64,000 bases of DNA from Talpa occidentalis (GCF_014898055.3 NW_023601543.1:15647314-15711313), one strand, 5' to 3'; counted from the stretch's first letter, positions 12,204 through 25,599 are shown. Made by a program: numbers and translations. Notes: generated by a model not told the origin, from the letters alone.

Positions 12204-12443
12204 CCCTGTTGGGGTGTTGCTTGCAATGGCTCCACAGTGAAGTGATGGAATGTGTGGTTGTATAAAGATGACCTTTTCCCCAATTTTGTTTCAATTTCTT
12301 AATTAAATATGACCAATTTTTTCAAAAACTTCTGAAGAATATTGACTATTACCTCTAATTTACATATATGAAAATACACAGTAGTGAGATCCAAGAGCTC
12401 ATAGAAATACATCACCTATTTTGATTTGTTAGTTGTGCTAGAT

Positions 12444-12729
12444 ATTTTTTAAAGTTTATTTATTTATTTTTAAAGATTTATTTATTTATACAAGAACTGG
12501 GATACAGTTCAGAGGCATGGGAGGGTGAGAGGATTCACCAGATACAGAGCTAGGAGCAGAACAGGCAGATGGATCGAAAACACTGCTGATGGGAGCAGCG
12601 GGCATGGCAGGAGAGGTCTGTCACGCCAAGTGGGACCCTCACTGGCGGCCGGGAATCAAACCGGTGCTGCAGAGGCTGCGGGCAGCTTCACAGCGCAGCT
12701 CTCAACCCGCTGCACCATTGGGGAGGCCC
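12444..12729 (-). mobile_element. tRNA-derived SINE copy 3
   Basis: Reverse-orientation full-length copy bounded by target duplication TGTGCTAGAT (12434-12443 and 12730-12739). It has a mixed signature: a GGATTCACCAGA tail as in the older group, but a central GGCATGGCAGGAGAGGTCTG segment shared with copies 2 and 16. It may be an intermediate between the subfamilies. Confidence 0.93.
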
Positions 12730-12949
12730 TGTGCTAGATTTTTTAAATCCAATCAGTCTGAAAACAAACTCATCAGTTTCTCTTCTCCCCAGTCCAACTT
12801 CTTTTATTGGCTTCTGTGTTATATAGTATCCAGAAGTTGATTGCTTCATTTTTTTTTCTTCTTCTCTACTCACTAAGATTATTGACTATTATATGACTAT
12901 GTCTTGTATATATATTTTTCTTTCTTTTAATAGTCACCATTCCGTACCC

Positions 12950-13335
12950 TCATTATCTCTCTTTATTCATTAGAATCGACTACCTGATCTTTCTGCCTCC
13001 AGGATCTATCACTTCCATGCATTCTATCACTTCTCTGGATGAATCTAAATCAATGCTCTTGATCATTTCATATCCCACTCAGAATCTTGAGTGGCTCCCA
13101 CTTGCCAGCTAAACAAACATTGGTATTCAATGCTTACCACAGTCTGCCTGGGCCTTATCTGTCCCACTGATTTCCTAAGGACTCTAGTTGAAAACATTTT
13201 TCATCCTTTTAGAATACATCTTACTTTTCTCTCTTAGTGGATTCCAATAAAATTTTACTTGCTGATAACAGCTTCTTTCTTATCCTCACCCAGGAATAAC
13301 CTTCACATCCTGTAAAGTGCAGCTTAAATTGTATC
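12950..13335 (+). mobile_element. L2 LINE relic
   Basis: Plus-strand L2 3' region. Recognisable order: 'tcatttcatatcccactcagaatcttgag', GTGGCTCCCACTTGCCAGC, a diverged middle, then CTTCACATCCTGTAAAGTGC. Noncoding relic. Confidence 0.6.
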
Positions 13336-13339
13336 TACT

Positions 13340-13500
13340 TATATATGAGCTTTGAAGTCATATACCCCACTTTCAAAATTTGACTCCATTTCTTCAGGAT
13401 TTCATATGCTTTGTGACTTGGGCATGTCACCTAACTTCTGTTTCCTAACCTGAAAAATGGCCACAGCACTATGAGGTAGGTACTGGTATTCGCAAGAAGG
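13340..13500 (+). mobile_element. MIR relic
   Basis: Plus-strand MIR core: GCTTTGTGACTTGGGCATGT, CACCTAACTTCTGTTTCCTA, then ACCTGAAAAATGGCCACAGC. A short L2/MIR-like end (GACACTCAATAAATGTTTAC) follows at about 13750. Confidence 0.7.
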
Positions 13501-13779
13501 ACTGTAAAGCATGAAAGACTTACTACATACCTGGGATACTCCAAAATAAAATGTAGCTGTTTTCACTGTCATTACTTCAAACAAAGATATAACTCTCCAT
13601 TGAATTTCTAAACCACTTCATACCACTCTCAGGAGATTTATGTCATGCAGGTTTATAATTATTTTTTTCATAGCTTTCCTTCTTAGAAATGACAAGCTAC
13701 TTTTGCTTGGGGAACTTCTGTGGCATTTCTATATACAGTATCCGCATACTGGACACTCAATAAATGTTTACTGTATCAA

Positions 13780-16700
13780 TGAAAGGTACTGTAAAAAATG
13801 TGACCATCATGTCATTTTTTTTTTTTTTGGAAATTCAGTATTTGCAATAATGACATTGTCTGCAATTAAGTTAGTCATACATACTTGTAAAAGAATGTGG
13901 CATAGATCATATGGAAAAATGAAATCATAAAGTTAGTCAAATAACACTGCAACACTCTCACCAAATTAGCAATGGTTGAAAATCTAATCCTCAAGCCAGT
14001 TAATATTACTGCATTGTACTTTTCACTGTGCAGCCACTTTATTAAATTGCTTCTGATTTCACATGAAACTCTTTGTTCATATCATCTTACGTAAGAGAAT
14101 TAATTAACATAAAATAGAAACTAATTATTTGCTGAAATATTTTATATAAATTTAGATTCACATACGTTTTTCTCTTCAGTCCACCCTGAATTAACAACTG
14201 TTTAGAGAAGTATGCATATCCTGGCCTGAGCTTTTTAACTCAGCTCTTTCTGAAATGGCTAAAATAGACAAAGAAGATGTTAAAAATCAGTGCCCTCCTC
14301 CTTGTCCCTGCCCAAGCTGTGCATAATGGAGAATGGATGGAGATCACCCCTTGACATGATTGGAAAGAATTCTGACTCTCCACACTCAGAGGCAGTGTTG
14401 TTGATGGTGATTCTGAGAGCCCAGGAAGGGGGGACTTACGTGCAAAGAAATTGGAAACGTGAGAATGAAGGTGAATTCCAAAGAATTTTACCATGTTTCC
14501 TTGTTCAATTTTATGAGTCATCTTTCATGTCTCTTTCTCTTCCTTGGTGTATGTAGTCCCTTCAGAGGCTGGATAGAAGAAACTTTATTTTAATGTGAAA
14601 AATTCACAATTGTCTTATTAGAGTGCTGTTATTTCTAGTGTAGGAAAAGTAATGATGTTCATTCACATAAGCAGGACTGGGAAATGCAGAGATGGGATTG
14701 AGTTGAAGGAATACAATAAAAAATACCCCCCTTATATGAGAAGAGAAAGAGGACTTGAATCATGTGGTCTGCTTTCACCCATGTAGAGTTTGAGTCAATT
14801 GTCAGTGTCAATGACTATAACCTCATAAATAGATTTATCTGTATTATTCTCTTGGCCTAATGCTCTAGCCACAGTGGGTGCTGTATATTGGTTGCTCACT
14901 GCTTGGTCAATTTCAAAGCAGTTCTGTGATCTGAGCTTCTATTGTAACCAACTACAATGGGTTGGATTCTCCCTCTGTAATGGTGTCTGCAATCAATGTG
15001 TAAACTGGTGGTGTACCCTCCTCCTGTGATAAAAATTGATGACAATCATGCTGTGTTCCAGGGAAAACTGAATGCAATCCCACCCTATCCTACTAATCTA
15101 TGGTATTTTGTTTCTTTGCTTCAGTGCTTCTTTACACACGAATTCACCAGGAAATATTGCACCTAAAAAGAAATTCAGCCATTGATGCACAGTTATAAAC
15201 ATTATAACATGCACCTTTCAGTTTTTCTTTTTGTTAAGAAGATTAAAATCCTTACAAATGTGAGGGAATGCAATAGGCTCTGTCCCAATTTTATGTAGGA
15301 AATCAAATTACATTTTGATTATTTGCAGAGCAATTGTTTAAGATTGATGGATAGAACTCTGAATCTGCAAACGTGATCCAGCACAATATTGTCTTAATTT
15401 GCTTGGTGAGGATTAATATAACTATTTTCTGCTTTCATGGGAATGAATATACAGTGTGGTACAATTGAGGCCCTGTAAACAAATTCTGATCTTCTTTAAT
15501 CCTTGCAAATATCTTGACTTGACCTTTTCTCTAAGTGTCCTTTAGTAGGTTCTAGAATATTCCAAAAGCAAATATGGAAAACCATGGAAGGAAGAAGACA
15601 CTACTCAGTTACAATGATAGTTGATTGGACACAGTGTTCATTCTAGGAGTTCCATTTCTCTGCGATATTATAAATGCAATTTCAATGGCTTGTCCATGTC
15701 TTTTCTCCATTTGGCCACAATGCCTAAAATTCCAGAACTGAAATTTCACTATAATGAAGTATATTATACTAAATCTTTCCATGTTTTAGTGTGACTCAGA
15801 AATTTCATTGCAGCAAATGTAAGTAGTAATGATGTGAACAGAAGGAATTTGGATTGCTAGCTTGGCTTTATCTCAGATATCATCTAGGAAATGTTCACTC
15901 CCTAGACTTTGCAGCCTTTCTCAGTGCAGTGGTTTGAGGCAGGTCCACAATGAAAAGTTATTGAAACTAGACTCATCCCTTCTCCCCATACATATACATG
16001 CAGAATTTTGCTAGCAATTACTAGGGTTTATAGATCTTTTGAAGTATTGCCATTAAAGGTTCATGTTAAAGAATTTCTCTTCAAGAAGAAAGTTAAAAGA
16101 GTAGTGACAGCCTCATCAGAGTTAGAGGTTTTAAAACATTTAAAATCCTTTTCTGACATAGAGGTGTTAAACTCTTGAGATAATGCAGCTAGAGGAGCAG
16201 GAACCATATTAGAATGTCTTCCTTCCCTCGCCCCAGCCCCATGATTCTTAGTTTAGCAGCCAATGTTCTATTTCAATATTTTAGGACTCTCCTGTTTTAT
16301 GAGCATCCTGTTAATTAGCCATGTGGTTTCTGTAAAATTGTTCCCATAGCATTGGTGGTAGCTATTTGTGGCTGCCTGAAAACCCTGACTTTTATGAAAT
16401 ATTATTACACACAGAAAGAGCAACACAATAAGTACTGGCTAATGAGTGTTCATGGGGAAACAGAGATGGACACTAGGCATTAATAGAAGGGGTTCAATAT
16501 CCCAATCCTAATTTAGCCCAAAGGGACTGAATTAGTGTAACATGCTTTATAAAAACAACATGTCGTAAAGTGGTATCAAAATTTAAAACTTTATCCTGGC
16601 AGACGAAGGAGTTAGTTTTTATGAGGATACTGCAATTAATTTTGGAAGGTCTGGGTCCATTTTCTTCCTTTTCTAATTTTGTAGAAGGCCTTTGGTACGT

Positions 16701-17540
16701 GAAGGGGGGATGAGGAATTCTAATGTAAAATAAGAGAAGTGAAAAGTTCAGAAATAAAGGAAGTTGCTTTAGAATCTAAAGTTTAGATACTTCCATGGAC
16801 TAGGAGAATGCTCAAAGTTTGTGTGGGAGATGCCCAAGATGGGTCAAACAAAGGCAGATTTGAAACAAAGGCTGATGTGAGGCCTAGTGGGATAGTTGTT
16901 AGTCAGTGTGAGAGCCATGCAACCATTGGTGCTCCTTAGAATGCTTCTCATTAACCTTCAACATGTCCCTAGATGAACTTTCCTGAACTTCTAGAACAAG
17001 TGGATCCCTACCTTGTCTGAAATAAAGTATAATTTCCAAGGTAGGCAGTTGAGTATAAAATTAAATAGTATTGTGACAGGAAATTTGCTGCTTTGCAGTG
17101 GGAACATGATGAGGGACACAACAGTAGAGGGGCAGGTTTGCAAGGCAAGAGTCTGCTACTTGAGCAGAAGTTCTTGTGCCATTTATTGAAATCATACAGG
17201 CTAGTGAAAGCTGATTGTGCAACAATGGTATGAGGAATAAGGTCTGGGGAGCAAATGTGGCAAAGTTTCATGAGGAACAGAGAAGGGGACATTGTGACCA
17301 TACATCAAGAGACATTTGATTCAGCAAAAGAATTTGATGATACCACAGGCATAGTTATCCTGAGACCACCATGGAGATAGTCAAGAAATCAGCTCAAAGG
17401 CAGCGTAGACGTTCCCAGGCCTGCCTCTTGATATGGGCTATTTTCTGTAGATAGTCAAGGAATGGTCTGCTGTGGTTTGCAGGTAGCATATCGGTCACAG
17501 TTGCACATGAGTGCTCAGCTCATAGGAACACACAAAAAAG
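13780..17540. other. Long stretch without a gene or clear repeat
   Basis: Unique-looking AT-rich DNA. The open frames at 14240-14556 overlap on both strands and have no domain. I see no splice-bounded coding block and no tRNA-like or snRNA-like sequence. Confidence 0.5.
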
Positions 17541-19440
17541 CAATGTAGATGACACAATAATCTACATCAAGAACCCTAAAGACTCCACTGTAAAGCTAAT
17601 AAAAATAAATCAGTTCAACAATGTATCAGGTTACAAAATCAATACCCAAAAATGTGGTACCTTCTTACATATGTACAATTAACTAGGTGATAAGGAAATT
17701 AACAAAATAAACCCATTTACAATAAAATAAAAAAAACTAAATGTCTAGAAATAAACCTAATAAAGGAGGTTAAGAATCCATATAAAGAAAATTATAAGAC
17801 ATTGCTACAAGAAATACAAGAAGACACAATGAAATGGAGAGGAATTCCCTGCTCATGGATGGGAGGAGTCAACACTGAGAAAATCACTATGCTACCCAAA
17901 GCAATATATAGATTCAGTGCAATTCCAATAAAAAATTGCAATGGTATTCTTCAAAAAATAGAGCGAACATCGCTGAAATTCATATGAAACAACAACAGCA
18001 ACAAAACACCTCCAAATAGCTAAGGAAATACTGACTCAAAATCGGAAGAATGGTACATCAGACTCCCAGACTTCAAATTATCAATATACTGTAAAGTGAT
18101 TAAAGCAGCATGGTGCTATAGCAAAAACAGACACACAGATCATTGGAATAGAATTGAGACCCCAGAAATAAACACACATCTACGAAGACAGCCAATGACA
18201 AGAACCAGGAATATACACTGGAGTAAAGAAAACCTCTTCAGTAAATAGTTCTGGGAAAACTGGACAGACAAATGCACAATAATGAAAGTAGATCACTATT
18301 GCATGCCATGCCCCAAAATAAACTCAATTGGACAAAAGGCATGAAGGTAAAACCTGACACCATACAACACATAGAAGAAAATATAGGCAAAGCACTTTAC
18401 AATGTAAGTTATATTTTGTGAATTCATCCCCAACATCAAGGAAAAGACAGTATAAATAATGGGGAATACATAAAACTGAAAATCTTCTGCAGAGAGAGAG
18501 AAATCATAATTACAATGAAAAGACACTCTACTGAATGGAAGAAAATATTTGTACACAGTATCTGACAAAGCAGTCATATCCAAGATCTTCAAATAACTCA
18601 TAGAATTCAACAAGAGAGATGAGAGAAAACCCTGTTAAAAAGTGGGCAGAAGTGGCAAATAGACCCTTCTACAAGGCAGACAAACAGATGGTCAATAAGC
18701 ACATGAACAAATAAATGTTCTTCACCACTTAGGGAAATACAAATTAAAACCACAATGAGATACCACCTCACTCCTATAAGAACGACTCATATCAAAATGA
18801 CCAGAAAAATATGCTGAAATGATGTGGATTAAAAGGAACCCTGTTACACTTTTGGCAGGAATGTAGACTGGGTCATCCTTTAGGCAAAATGTATGGACGT
18901 CCCTCAAACATTAAAAGTGGATCTCTAGTACAATCCAGCTCCTAAAATCCCACTCCTTGGTATCTACCCAAAGTGCATAAAAACTCACACTATTCTGATG
19001 GGTAAGTTATATTCCTTAGTTCATAGCCACACATTTCAATGAAAACATTGAAATGACTTTAATGCCCAACACAAATGAATAGATCAGGGGGACTACTACT
19101 TAGCCATCAAAAAAGAATATCCTGCCACTTGCTGCAACATGCACAGAGGTGGAAGGAATTATGATAAGCAAAATAGATAAGAAGGAGATAGACATATATC
19201 AGATGATGACATTAGCCAAACTTAAAAACTAACCCTGGAAATTGATTATAGAACTGAGGAATCCAGAGGGGAAAGGGGTGTGGGCAAGTTGGGCAGGGAG
19301 GCCAGTAGACTATGATGGTGGACCATGGGTGCTTTGTAGAGGCTACATTATGATAATACCACTTGAAGGGGTTGGAGAGTTCTTATACATCCACAGTACA
19401 ATGTTGTAAACCAACATTACTTCAATTGAAAAAAATAAAA
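17540..19440 (+). mobile_element. Old L1, about 1.9 kb, 3' half of ORF2 and 3' UTR
   Basis: Plus-strand L1 beginning at the reverse-transcriptase catalytic region: TAGATGACACAATAATCTAC corresponds to the F-A-D-D active-site block. It continues through the 'aaccctaaagactccac' and 'ccatttacaataaaataaa' segments, the downstream ORF2 region (near 18720-18870, including the degenerate Cys-motif area) and a 3' UTR that ends in an A-rich tail about 19430-19440. Dozens of stops and indels. The longest open piece is 61 codons at 17802-17987. Clearly older than the L1 copies at 11.4 and 39.8 kb. Confidence 0.9.
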
Positions 19441-19479
19441 CATGGCTTTGGTATCAGGCTGTTTTCAATTTCTTGTTAT

Positions 19480-19670
19480 CCTACTTCTTGGGTGAATTTG
19501 CCTCTGCAATCAAGTACTCTGTGTATTAGTTTCTTCACCTATAAAATGGGGATACTATTTATATCCATGTGATAAAGTTATTGTGAAGATAAAATGAGCT
19601 AATGTCTACAAATCATTTAAACTGAACATGTATTAAGTGCCTAATAAGTATTAGTGATTGTCACTATAAC
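19480..19670 (+). mobile_element. MIR relic
   Basis: Plus-strand MIR 3' half: TTAGTTTCTTCACCTATAAA, ATGGGGATACTATTTATATC, then TTGTGAAGATAAAATGAGCT and the 'aagtgcctaataagtatta' end. Confidence 0.75.
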
Positions 19671-19679
19671 CCTATTTGT

Positions 19680-21055
19680 CCTTTTTAGCCAATATAATAG
19701 GTTCTAATGTTTTGCCATAGAGATCATGGTTTCATGAAGGTAGTGGCAGTGAATAATTGTGTATAGTCTTTGTGAAACCTAATCCAGTGTCTAGAAGGAT
19801 TCAGGGACACACACAGAAAACTGACAAATGAGTTTTCCGAGGATATTCTGCAACGAAGGTTTTGGGTTTAAATATTATTTATGAGGAACATTTAATTAAA
19901 CTCCACCTTTATTCCATAAGTACTAAACCTTTTCACGATGATTGAAAATATCTTGTTGAGTATCAGTTCTATGTGCATCAGATATGTCTTGAGTGTAGGA
20001 GCTTGATATTTTCATTTGGCTATGCTCAGACTTAGCAGCTAAGAGTGATATCTCCACCCCCACCAGTTCTTTTTGCATTTCATAGTTCAAGTTGTGAAGC
20101 TGAGGGCACACCTTCTGCATTTTTCCTGGTCACTTCAAATTCCATCAATACCTTCCTGTCTGGCAGAGGTCTACGATGGTGTGGGCCAGGAAAGAAAATT
20201 CTATTCATCTTCTTTTCCTGTCCAGGCAATTATTGACCTTCTTTCAATCCTTCTCTTTGATGGTATTTAACCTTGTCCTCCACATGGTTCGCTGTCTGAT
20301 TTCTGATTTTTTAACAGGCATTTAGTACTGCTGCTTCTCAACAACACTTTCAGCACTTCAGAGATTGCCAAGTTAGTTCAGCATTTTCTTAATTTGGACT
20401 TTTAACTGCCTTCCTTTTAGATTTTGGTGTTTTTTCTAGAATTGTGGCTTTGCATACAATTTGAGTAAACTTAATTCAACAAGACAACCCTAAATGCTTG
20501 GATTTGGTCTAGTAAGTGTAGCTTTTTTCTTTTTCTTATTTTAAGTCCACCTCCAGATTCAAAATAGTCAATTAGAATGAGTTTTGGGCCATTTTTTTTT
20601 TTTTTGAGAAACAGGGTCAGCTGGTGTCTTATGCTGAGTAGAAGAGAGCACATTGAATGCTTATACACATGAAAGAAATATTTGCAGATAATTTTATTGT
20701 TGAGTCTGTTTTTAAAATAATTTTTTCTTTTTTTAGGAGATAGCAGTAAATTAAAAATTATTGTATTTTAAAGTTGGTTTATACTATAGTTTGGGTTTAG
20801 GTTGTTGTAGAGTTTTTTAAATCAACTCTGTATATACTGCCTTATTTTTACTGCCAGAATTTTTCCTCCAGTCTTTGAAAATCCATGGGTAAATGAAATA
20901 CTTGATAACTTAAAGATAAATCTGAAATTCACTTATGTTATTAATGATACCCTAAGCTGGACAAATGATTTTAGTCCTGAGATCCTCAATCAGAGTTCAT
21001 TATCCTATTTAAAATAATTTTTTTAAATAAAGCAATAATAGTAATAGTATATGAT
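19680..21055. other. Stretch without a supported gene
   Basis: No recognisable repeat. Minus-strand frames around 19923-20120 and 20471-20668 look weakly protein-like (Lys/Glu-rich) but are short, shifted relative to each other and without a known domain. A very old processed pseudogene is possible but not supported. Confidence 0.4.
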
Positions 21056-21059
21056 ATTA

Positions 21060-21230
21060 TTATTTGTGGTGTGTTAGGCACTACTGGATGCTTTATGTGA
21101 ATTGTATTATTTAATCTTCCCAGTCATGTTAAAAACTAGTTGTAGTCATAATCCCCATTTTACACATCAGAAAAGTGGGTGTTTAAATAATATTTTCAAG
21201 GCTATGCACCTATAAGTCATTGTATACTTT
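21060..21230 (-). mobile_element. MIR relic
   Basis: Reverse MIR: GTGTTAGGCACTACTGGATG, 'gtgaattgtattatttaatc', then AATCCCCATTTTACACATCA. Confidence 0.65.
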
Positions 21231-22723
21231 GTATGAAATATAGGTATGTTCATTGCCACTTCGTTGGTCTTCCATATTGTGAAGATTAGCCATTAGTTGT
21301 GCAGCATTAGATGGTACTTTCTCTTCACTCCTTTTTTTTTTTTTAATGCACCCAAATACACATGAATGAGCAGCTCTTCTTCATTAACACTTAGCAATTG
21401 CCTCTCTCACTTTAGTTCTTGGACCTCGTCATTTTCACTCCCACTGAATTTGACAGAAGGATCCATAAACTATGCTTCTAGCTTTTGCACAGTATGGACT
21501 TTGGGATTTAATTTTATAAGGCATCTCTTGAGCTCTGGTCATAACCTGCTCTTCCTCCAGAGAGTGTGTCCTACTGTCCTCTATGTAGTCTTTTGATTTT
21601 TCATCCATTGTCAGCACCTAGTTTGACTTTTGTAACCACAAATAATGGCTTGATCCAAACCTAATGTGCTGCATACCTGAGGAAAGATATTGAGAAGCTC
21701 AGCTTCTCTGTTTTTGCATACTTAAAAGAAAGGATTTCTTAGCTGGTCCTCTTGTAGAAAAAGGACAAGAAGGAAGGGATAATGTCTTCTGAGGATCTTT
21801 CTCATGGGTGATTATCATTACTCCATGGCTTAAGTGGCTTCATCCTCCCCTGTTATAAGAGTACCTTAAAACAATCCAATGAACTGAGGTTAACCACACA
21901 GAGAATGTGCAGAAAATGCTGTAAAAGCATGGATATCTACATATTATATCTTGCACAAAACCTAAGATTAAATCATTTAGATTTAATACTTCAGCATTCA
22001 AGAATATTTCATGTAGTTGTGACTTCCAAGTTCTCTGCCACCTGTAAACAGTTGATAACACCTGTCGTTTTAGTATTACCCTAGCAGAAAGCTGGAGCAG
22101 AGATGTGAAACAAGACAAAAACATAATAATGTGTCTAAAATGAAAGTTTAGAATACTAAAGAAACCTAAATGGGGCACCATATTGTGGGACTCTGAGCCC
22201 CAGTTACATGAAGACACTGATTATCTGGAGATTAGAGTAGAAGTGCATCAGAGCCTAAATCTTCATATCTGATTTAGTCTTGAGCTGTCAGCTTTAAAAC
22301 ACCATTTTAGGGGCGAGGCAATCTGGTAGCACCCCCAGACACAGTGTGAGTAAACTGAACTTCAGCCATGGGGCAGTGATGAACAGGCTGCTTCTGTGCT
22401 TTCTGGTACCATGCTTTAAAAAAAACAAGCAGCAGGTCACCATCATTACTTCTTTCCCTCTTTCAAAATGGGACTAAGCACAGTATGTTTCATTAAGCGG
22501 GCACATTAGCCCAGCATGTGTCACCAGGACCACAATGTCCCCTTCAGAGAAGGTAGTGACTTTATTAATGTAGATCCTTCAGGAAAACTTAATGAGGCTA
22601 TCTATCAAGAGCGATGTAATCATTTTGCTTACTCACTGGATCTGTAGGGGCCCCCGTGAGTTACCTATTAATATGCTTTTGTTATGGGCCTTACTTCCTT
22701 TAAAAGCACATAGATTAAAATGG

Positions 22724-22990
22724 AGGCCTCCCTGGTGGTGCAAGGGGCTAATCTCCGCAGTATGAAGCAATCTGCAGCCTCTGCAGCATGAGTTTGATCC
22801 CCGGCCAGCCAGGGAGTAACCCACATGGCACAGCCGACCTCTCCTGTCTCGCACACTGCTCCCCTCAGCAGTGTGTTTCAGTCGGTCTGCCTGTCCTGTT
22901 CCCCACTCTGTCTCTGGTGAATCCTCTCACCCCCACACCTCTGGCCTGCACCCCAGCTCTTGTGTGCATAGATAAATAAATCTTTAAAAA
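22724..22990 (+). mobile_element. tRNA-derived SINE copy 4
   Basis: Plus-strand copy of the older subfamily. Head GCCTCCCTGGTGGTGCAAGG, degenerate B box GTTTGATCCCCGG, tail GGCCTGCACCCCAGCTCTTG, then ATAAATAAATCTTTAAAAA. The short flanking match AAAATGGA on both sides is a probable remnant of the target duplication. It is more diverged than the GAATTC-type copies. Confidence 0.93.
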
Positions 22991-23439
22991 AATGGAAGTG
23001 GTAAGAGTCCCTCCCCCCAGACTCCCATACCCCCCACATTAAAAACCCAGAAAGGCCATACTGCCAGTAGAGCACATGCCTTTTGATTTTGTTAGGTATC
23101 ATATTATCCTGATAATTGTGGTTGGTGAAAGAGATCTGAGGGAGGCAGAAAACATACTAGTGAAAAGAGAGAGAGAAAGACACAGACAGACCATAGACAT
23201 AGAACCACAAACATATTTTACCTCCGATTCTGCCTCTGTAACTTGGTCATGACCAAGTAAAGACTTTTCTCTTTTCCAGAGATAGGATTGACCCTCTTCT
23301 AAGTTCCAAGAAGGTAAAATGTGTGTTCCCAGGTTGCATACAAAATCTGATCTGTTTCGACTCATAACTCAAGGGATCTTGATTTTGTGTCAGTTGTTGT
23401 CTGTGATTTCCCACAATGAATGCCTTCCTAGCTCCGTCT

Positions 23440-23440
23440 T

Positions 23441-23472
<32 letters not shown>

Positions 23473-23482
23473 TAATATATAT
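23440..23482. repeat. (TA)n microsatellite
   Basis: TA dinucleotide run with single G and A interruptions. A short TC tract follows at 23511-23525. Confidence 0.95.
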
Positions 23483-23591
23483 GTAGTTCTTCTGTTTCCT
23501 CCTCTGTCACATCTCTCTCTCTCTCATATCAGAGTCTCAGAACCCCCACTTTGGAGATGCTCATCTATTATAAGAATCTATGGAAATACTT

Positions 23592-23904
23592 TTTTTTTTA
23601 ATAGAGGAATGTTTTATTTATTTATTTTTTTGTTTTTTTGTTTGTTTTTTTGTTTATACATGCACTGGGTACAGTCAGAAGCACGGGAGGATGAGAGAAT
23701 TCACCAGAGCCAGAGCGGGGAGCAGAGCAGGCAGAAGGACCGAAGTACACTGCTGAGGGGAGCAGCGGGCGGCAGGAGAGGTCTGCGTGCCATGCGGGAC
23801 CCTCCTCAGGTGGCCGGGGAGCAGCCGGGGATCGAACTGGCGCGGCATAGGCCGTGGGCAGCTTCGCAACCCAGCGCTCAACCACTGCGTCACCGGGGAG
23901 GCCC
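23592..23904 (-). mobile_element. tRNA-derived SINE copy 5, with 3' extension
   Basis: Reverse-orientation young copy with a perfect 15-bp target duplication TCTATGGAAATACTT (23577-23591 and 23905-23919). It is the GC-rich, CpG-containing GAATTC type with the GGGGAGCAGC insertion. Between the A-rich tail and the terminal poly(A) (poly(T) on the plus strand) lies a unique piece, AATAGAGGAATGTTTTA at about 23600, which is also in copy 10. It also shares with copy 10 the substitution TATACATGCACTGGG where other copies read TACAAGCACTGGG. Confidence 0.95.
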
Positions 23905-24816
23905 TCTATGGAAATACTTAACATACAGTTCCTTCCCCTTTGAATATCTTCATTTCGAAGGAGGTTTTCTGAAAATTGAATGACTCAGAGATTTGGATCT
24001 GGTTTGCTATGTATCCTAGAGCCAAGAACCTGTATCCTGAATGCAGGCCTATTTGTAAAGCTTGTTTTAGTTTGGGTTGCATGTGTAGGAGGGGGAGGAG
24101 TGGACGCGTTCATGGAATCTTTGAACATCATTCATTCACTCGCCAGATATCATATTTGAAATGCAAAGAAATTGAAGACAAAGTGAGGATCATGAGTAAA
24201 AGTTATTCTTGTTATGGCTTTCATCTCCTGAATATACTTTGAAAACTTAGATCTTGAGAATTTGAAAGTCAACAATGAGAAAAACAGATTGTCTTCAATT
24301 AAAACCACAGGAATCAGGGGTTCTGTAAAACAAGGGGAGAAAACTCTTGTGGTAATTCATTATTTTTCAACCCTCACAATAGTTGCTGCCTCCAATTGGT
24401 CCTGTCTTAATGAATGCAGATTGTGCTCACCTGACACATGCTAATCAAATGTCCTGTGGAGAACGGAATGCCTGGAATACAGACTAATATTTACAACCAA
24501 CGCAGAATTGTCTTTATTTCCAAAAGAATACAATGTGTCTTCAGGTCTAAAGGAAACCTAAGAAACAGTGCACTGGCCAATGGGCGTGACAGCTGGCCCA
24601 GAAGAGGGAGAGAGGAACACACATGACCAGCTTCTCAAAAATGAGTCATTTTAGGCACATTTTCTCAGTTTTCTCAATTTCCTTTGTTTTCTCCTATTTG
24701 CTGCTGGAATGTAGAAAAGGAGCAAGATTTGATAATTTAAGTGTTGAAAAAGCCCCACCCTTGGAGGAGCAGGTAGAATATTTCTTTGCTATTTTCTAAC
24801 AGCTCTCTCTCCAGGT

Positions 24817-25033
24817 CAGTGGTTTTCAGGCAAAGGCTGTTCTATCCCCCAGGGGACTTTTGGCATTGTCTTAAGACATTTTTGTTTATCACAATTCAGG
24901 GGGAGTGTTACTGATATGTGCTGGGTAGAAATAAGGAATGCTGCTAAATATCCCACACTACATAAGACAGCTGTCCCATAACAGAGAAATATCTGGCCCC
25001 AAAAGTCAATAATGCTGAATTTGAGAAATCTTG
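24817..25033 (+). mobile_element. MER5A-type hAT-Charlie nonautonomous DNA transposon
   Basis: Near full-length. Begins CAGTGGTTTTCAGGC, contains CCCCCAGGGGACTTTTGGCA, a GGGGGAGTGTTACTGAT block, GGGTAGAAATAAGGAATGCT, and ends TGAGAAATCTTG, matching the usual MER5A order. Flanking 8-mers CTCCAGGT (24809-24816) and CTTTAGGT (25034-25041) match at 6 of 8 positions, consistent with the 8-bp hAT target duplication. It has no transposase and depended on an autonomous partner. Confidence 0.88.
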
Positions 25034-25039
25034 CTTTAG

Positions 25040-25560
25040 GTTATTTATGCATTAAGTCATTCAGAACACCTACTGTGCTTCAGGCACTGTGCTAGGTGTT
25101 GGGCATACAGTTATGAATAAGACAAACATAATATCTGCTGTTGTAGAATTCAGAATGGGGAATGCAGAAAATAAACAAGTAGCAATAGGTTCCTTTTATT
25201 TATTGCAGGTTATAATAGATTCTTTCATCTGTCAGTCACCATACCACAGGTGTATTCATGCAACGTACATTCATTGAACACATACCCCAAGCCAGATGCA
25301 TTTTCCAGGAGGTGATAATGATTTTTCCAGAGAGGACCCTTAATAAAGCTTTGTCTAGTGGGAGAGATAGACATGGAAATAAACAATTACCATAGCAGCT
25401 GAGGACTTTAGTGGAGGCATGGCCAAAGTACTATGGGAACTTAGATTAAAAGTATGCAGGTTCCCCTGCAGGTGATTTTCCCTGTGAGAACTGTTCTGAG
25501 AACAAGTGCTTTGCCTCTGGGTACTGAATAAATATTCTGAGGCCACTGGACAGAATCTGA
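25040..25560 (+). repeat. Ancient mammalian interspersed repeat, class not named
   Basis: Contains the common mammalian phrase TGTGCTTCAGGCACTGTGCT, then AGGTGTTGGGCATACAGTTA, a second decayed copy near 25255-25300, and 'gagatagacatggaaataaacaa' at about 25365. The same phrase set occurs near 50515-50640. I do not assign the class with confidence (L2-like is possible). Confidence 0.5.
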
Positions 25561-25599
25561 GAAAGGCATTTCTATTAAGGGGACCAGTATGAAAAAAAA

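Noticed and set aside
19923..20668. Possible minus-strand processed pseudogene
   Set aside because: The frames are short and shifted, with no recognised parent protein, no poly(A) and no target duplication. Too weak to list as a feature.
23609..23983. 124-codon open frame rich in Arg, Gly and Gln
   Set aside because: It is the translated reverse strand of a SINE. Similar frames appear at other SINE copies (for example 33224-33568, 47220-47600 and 60361-60738).
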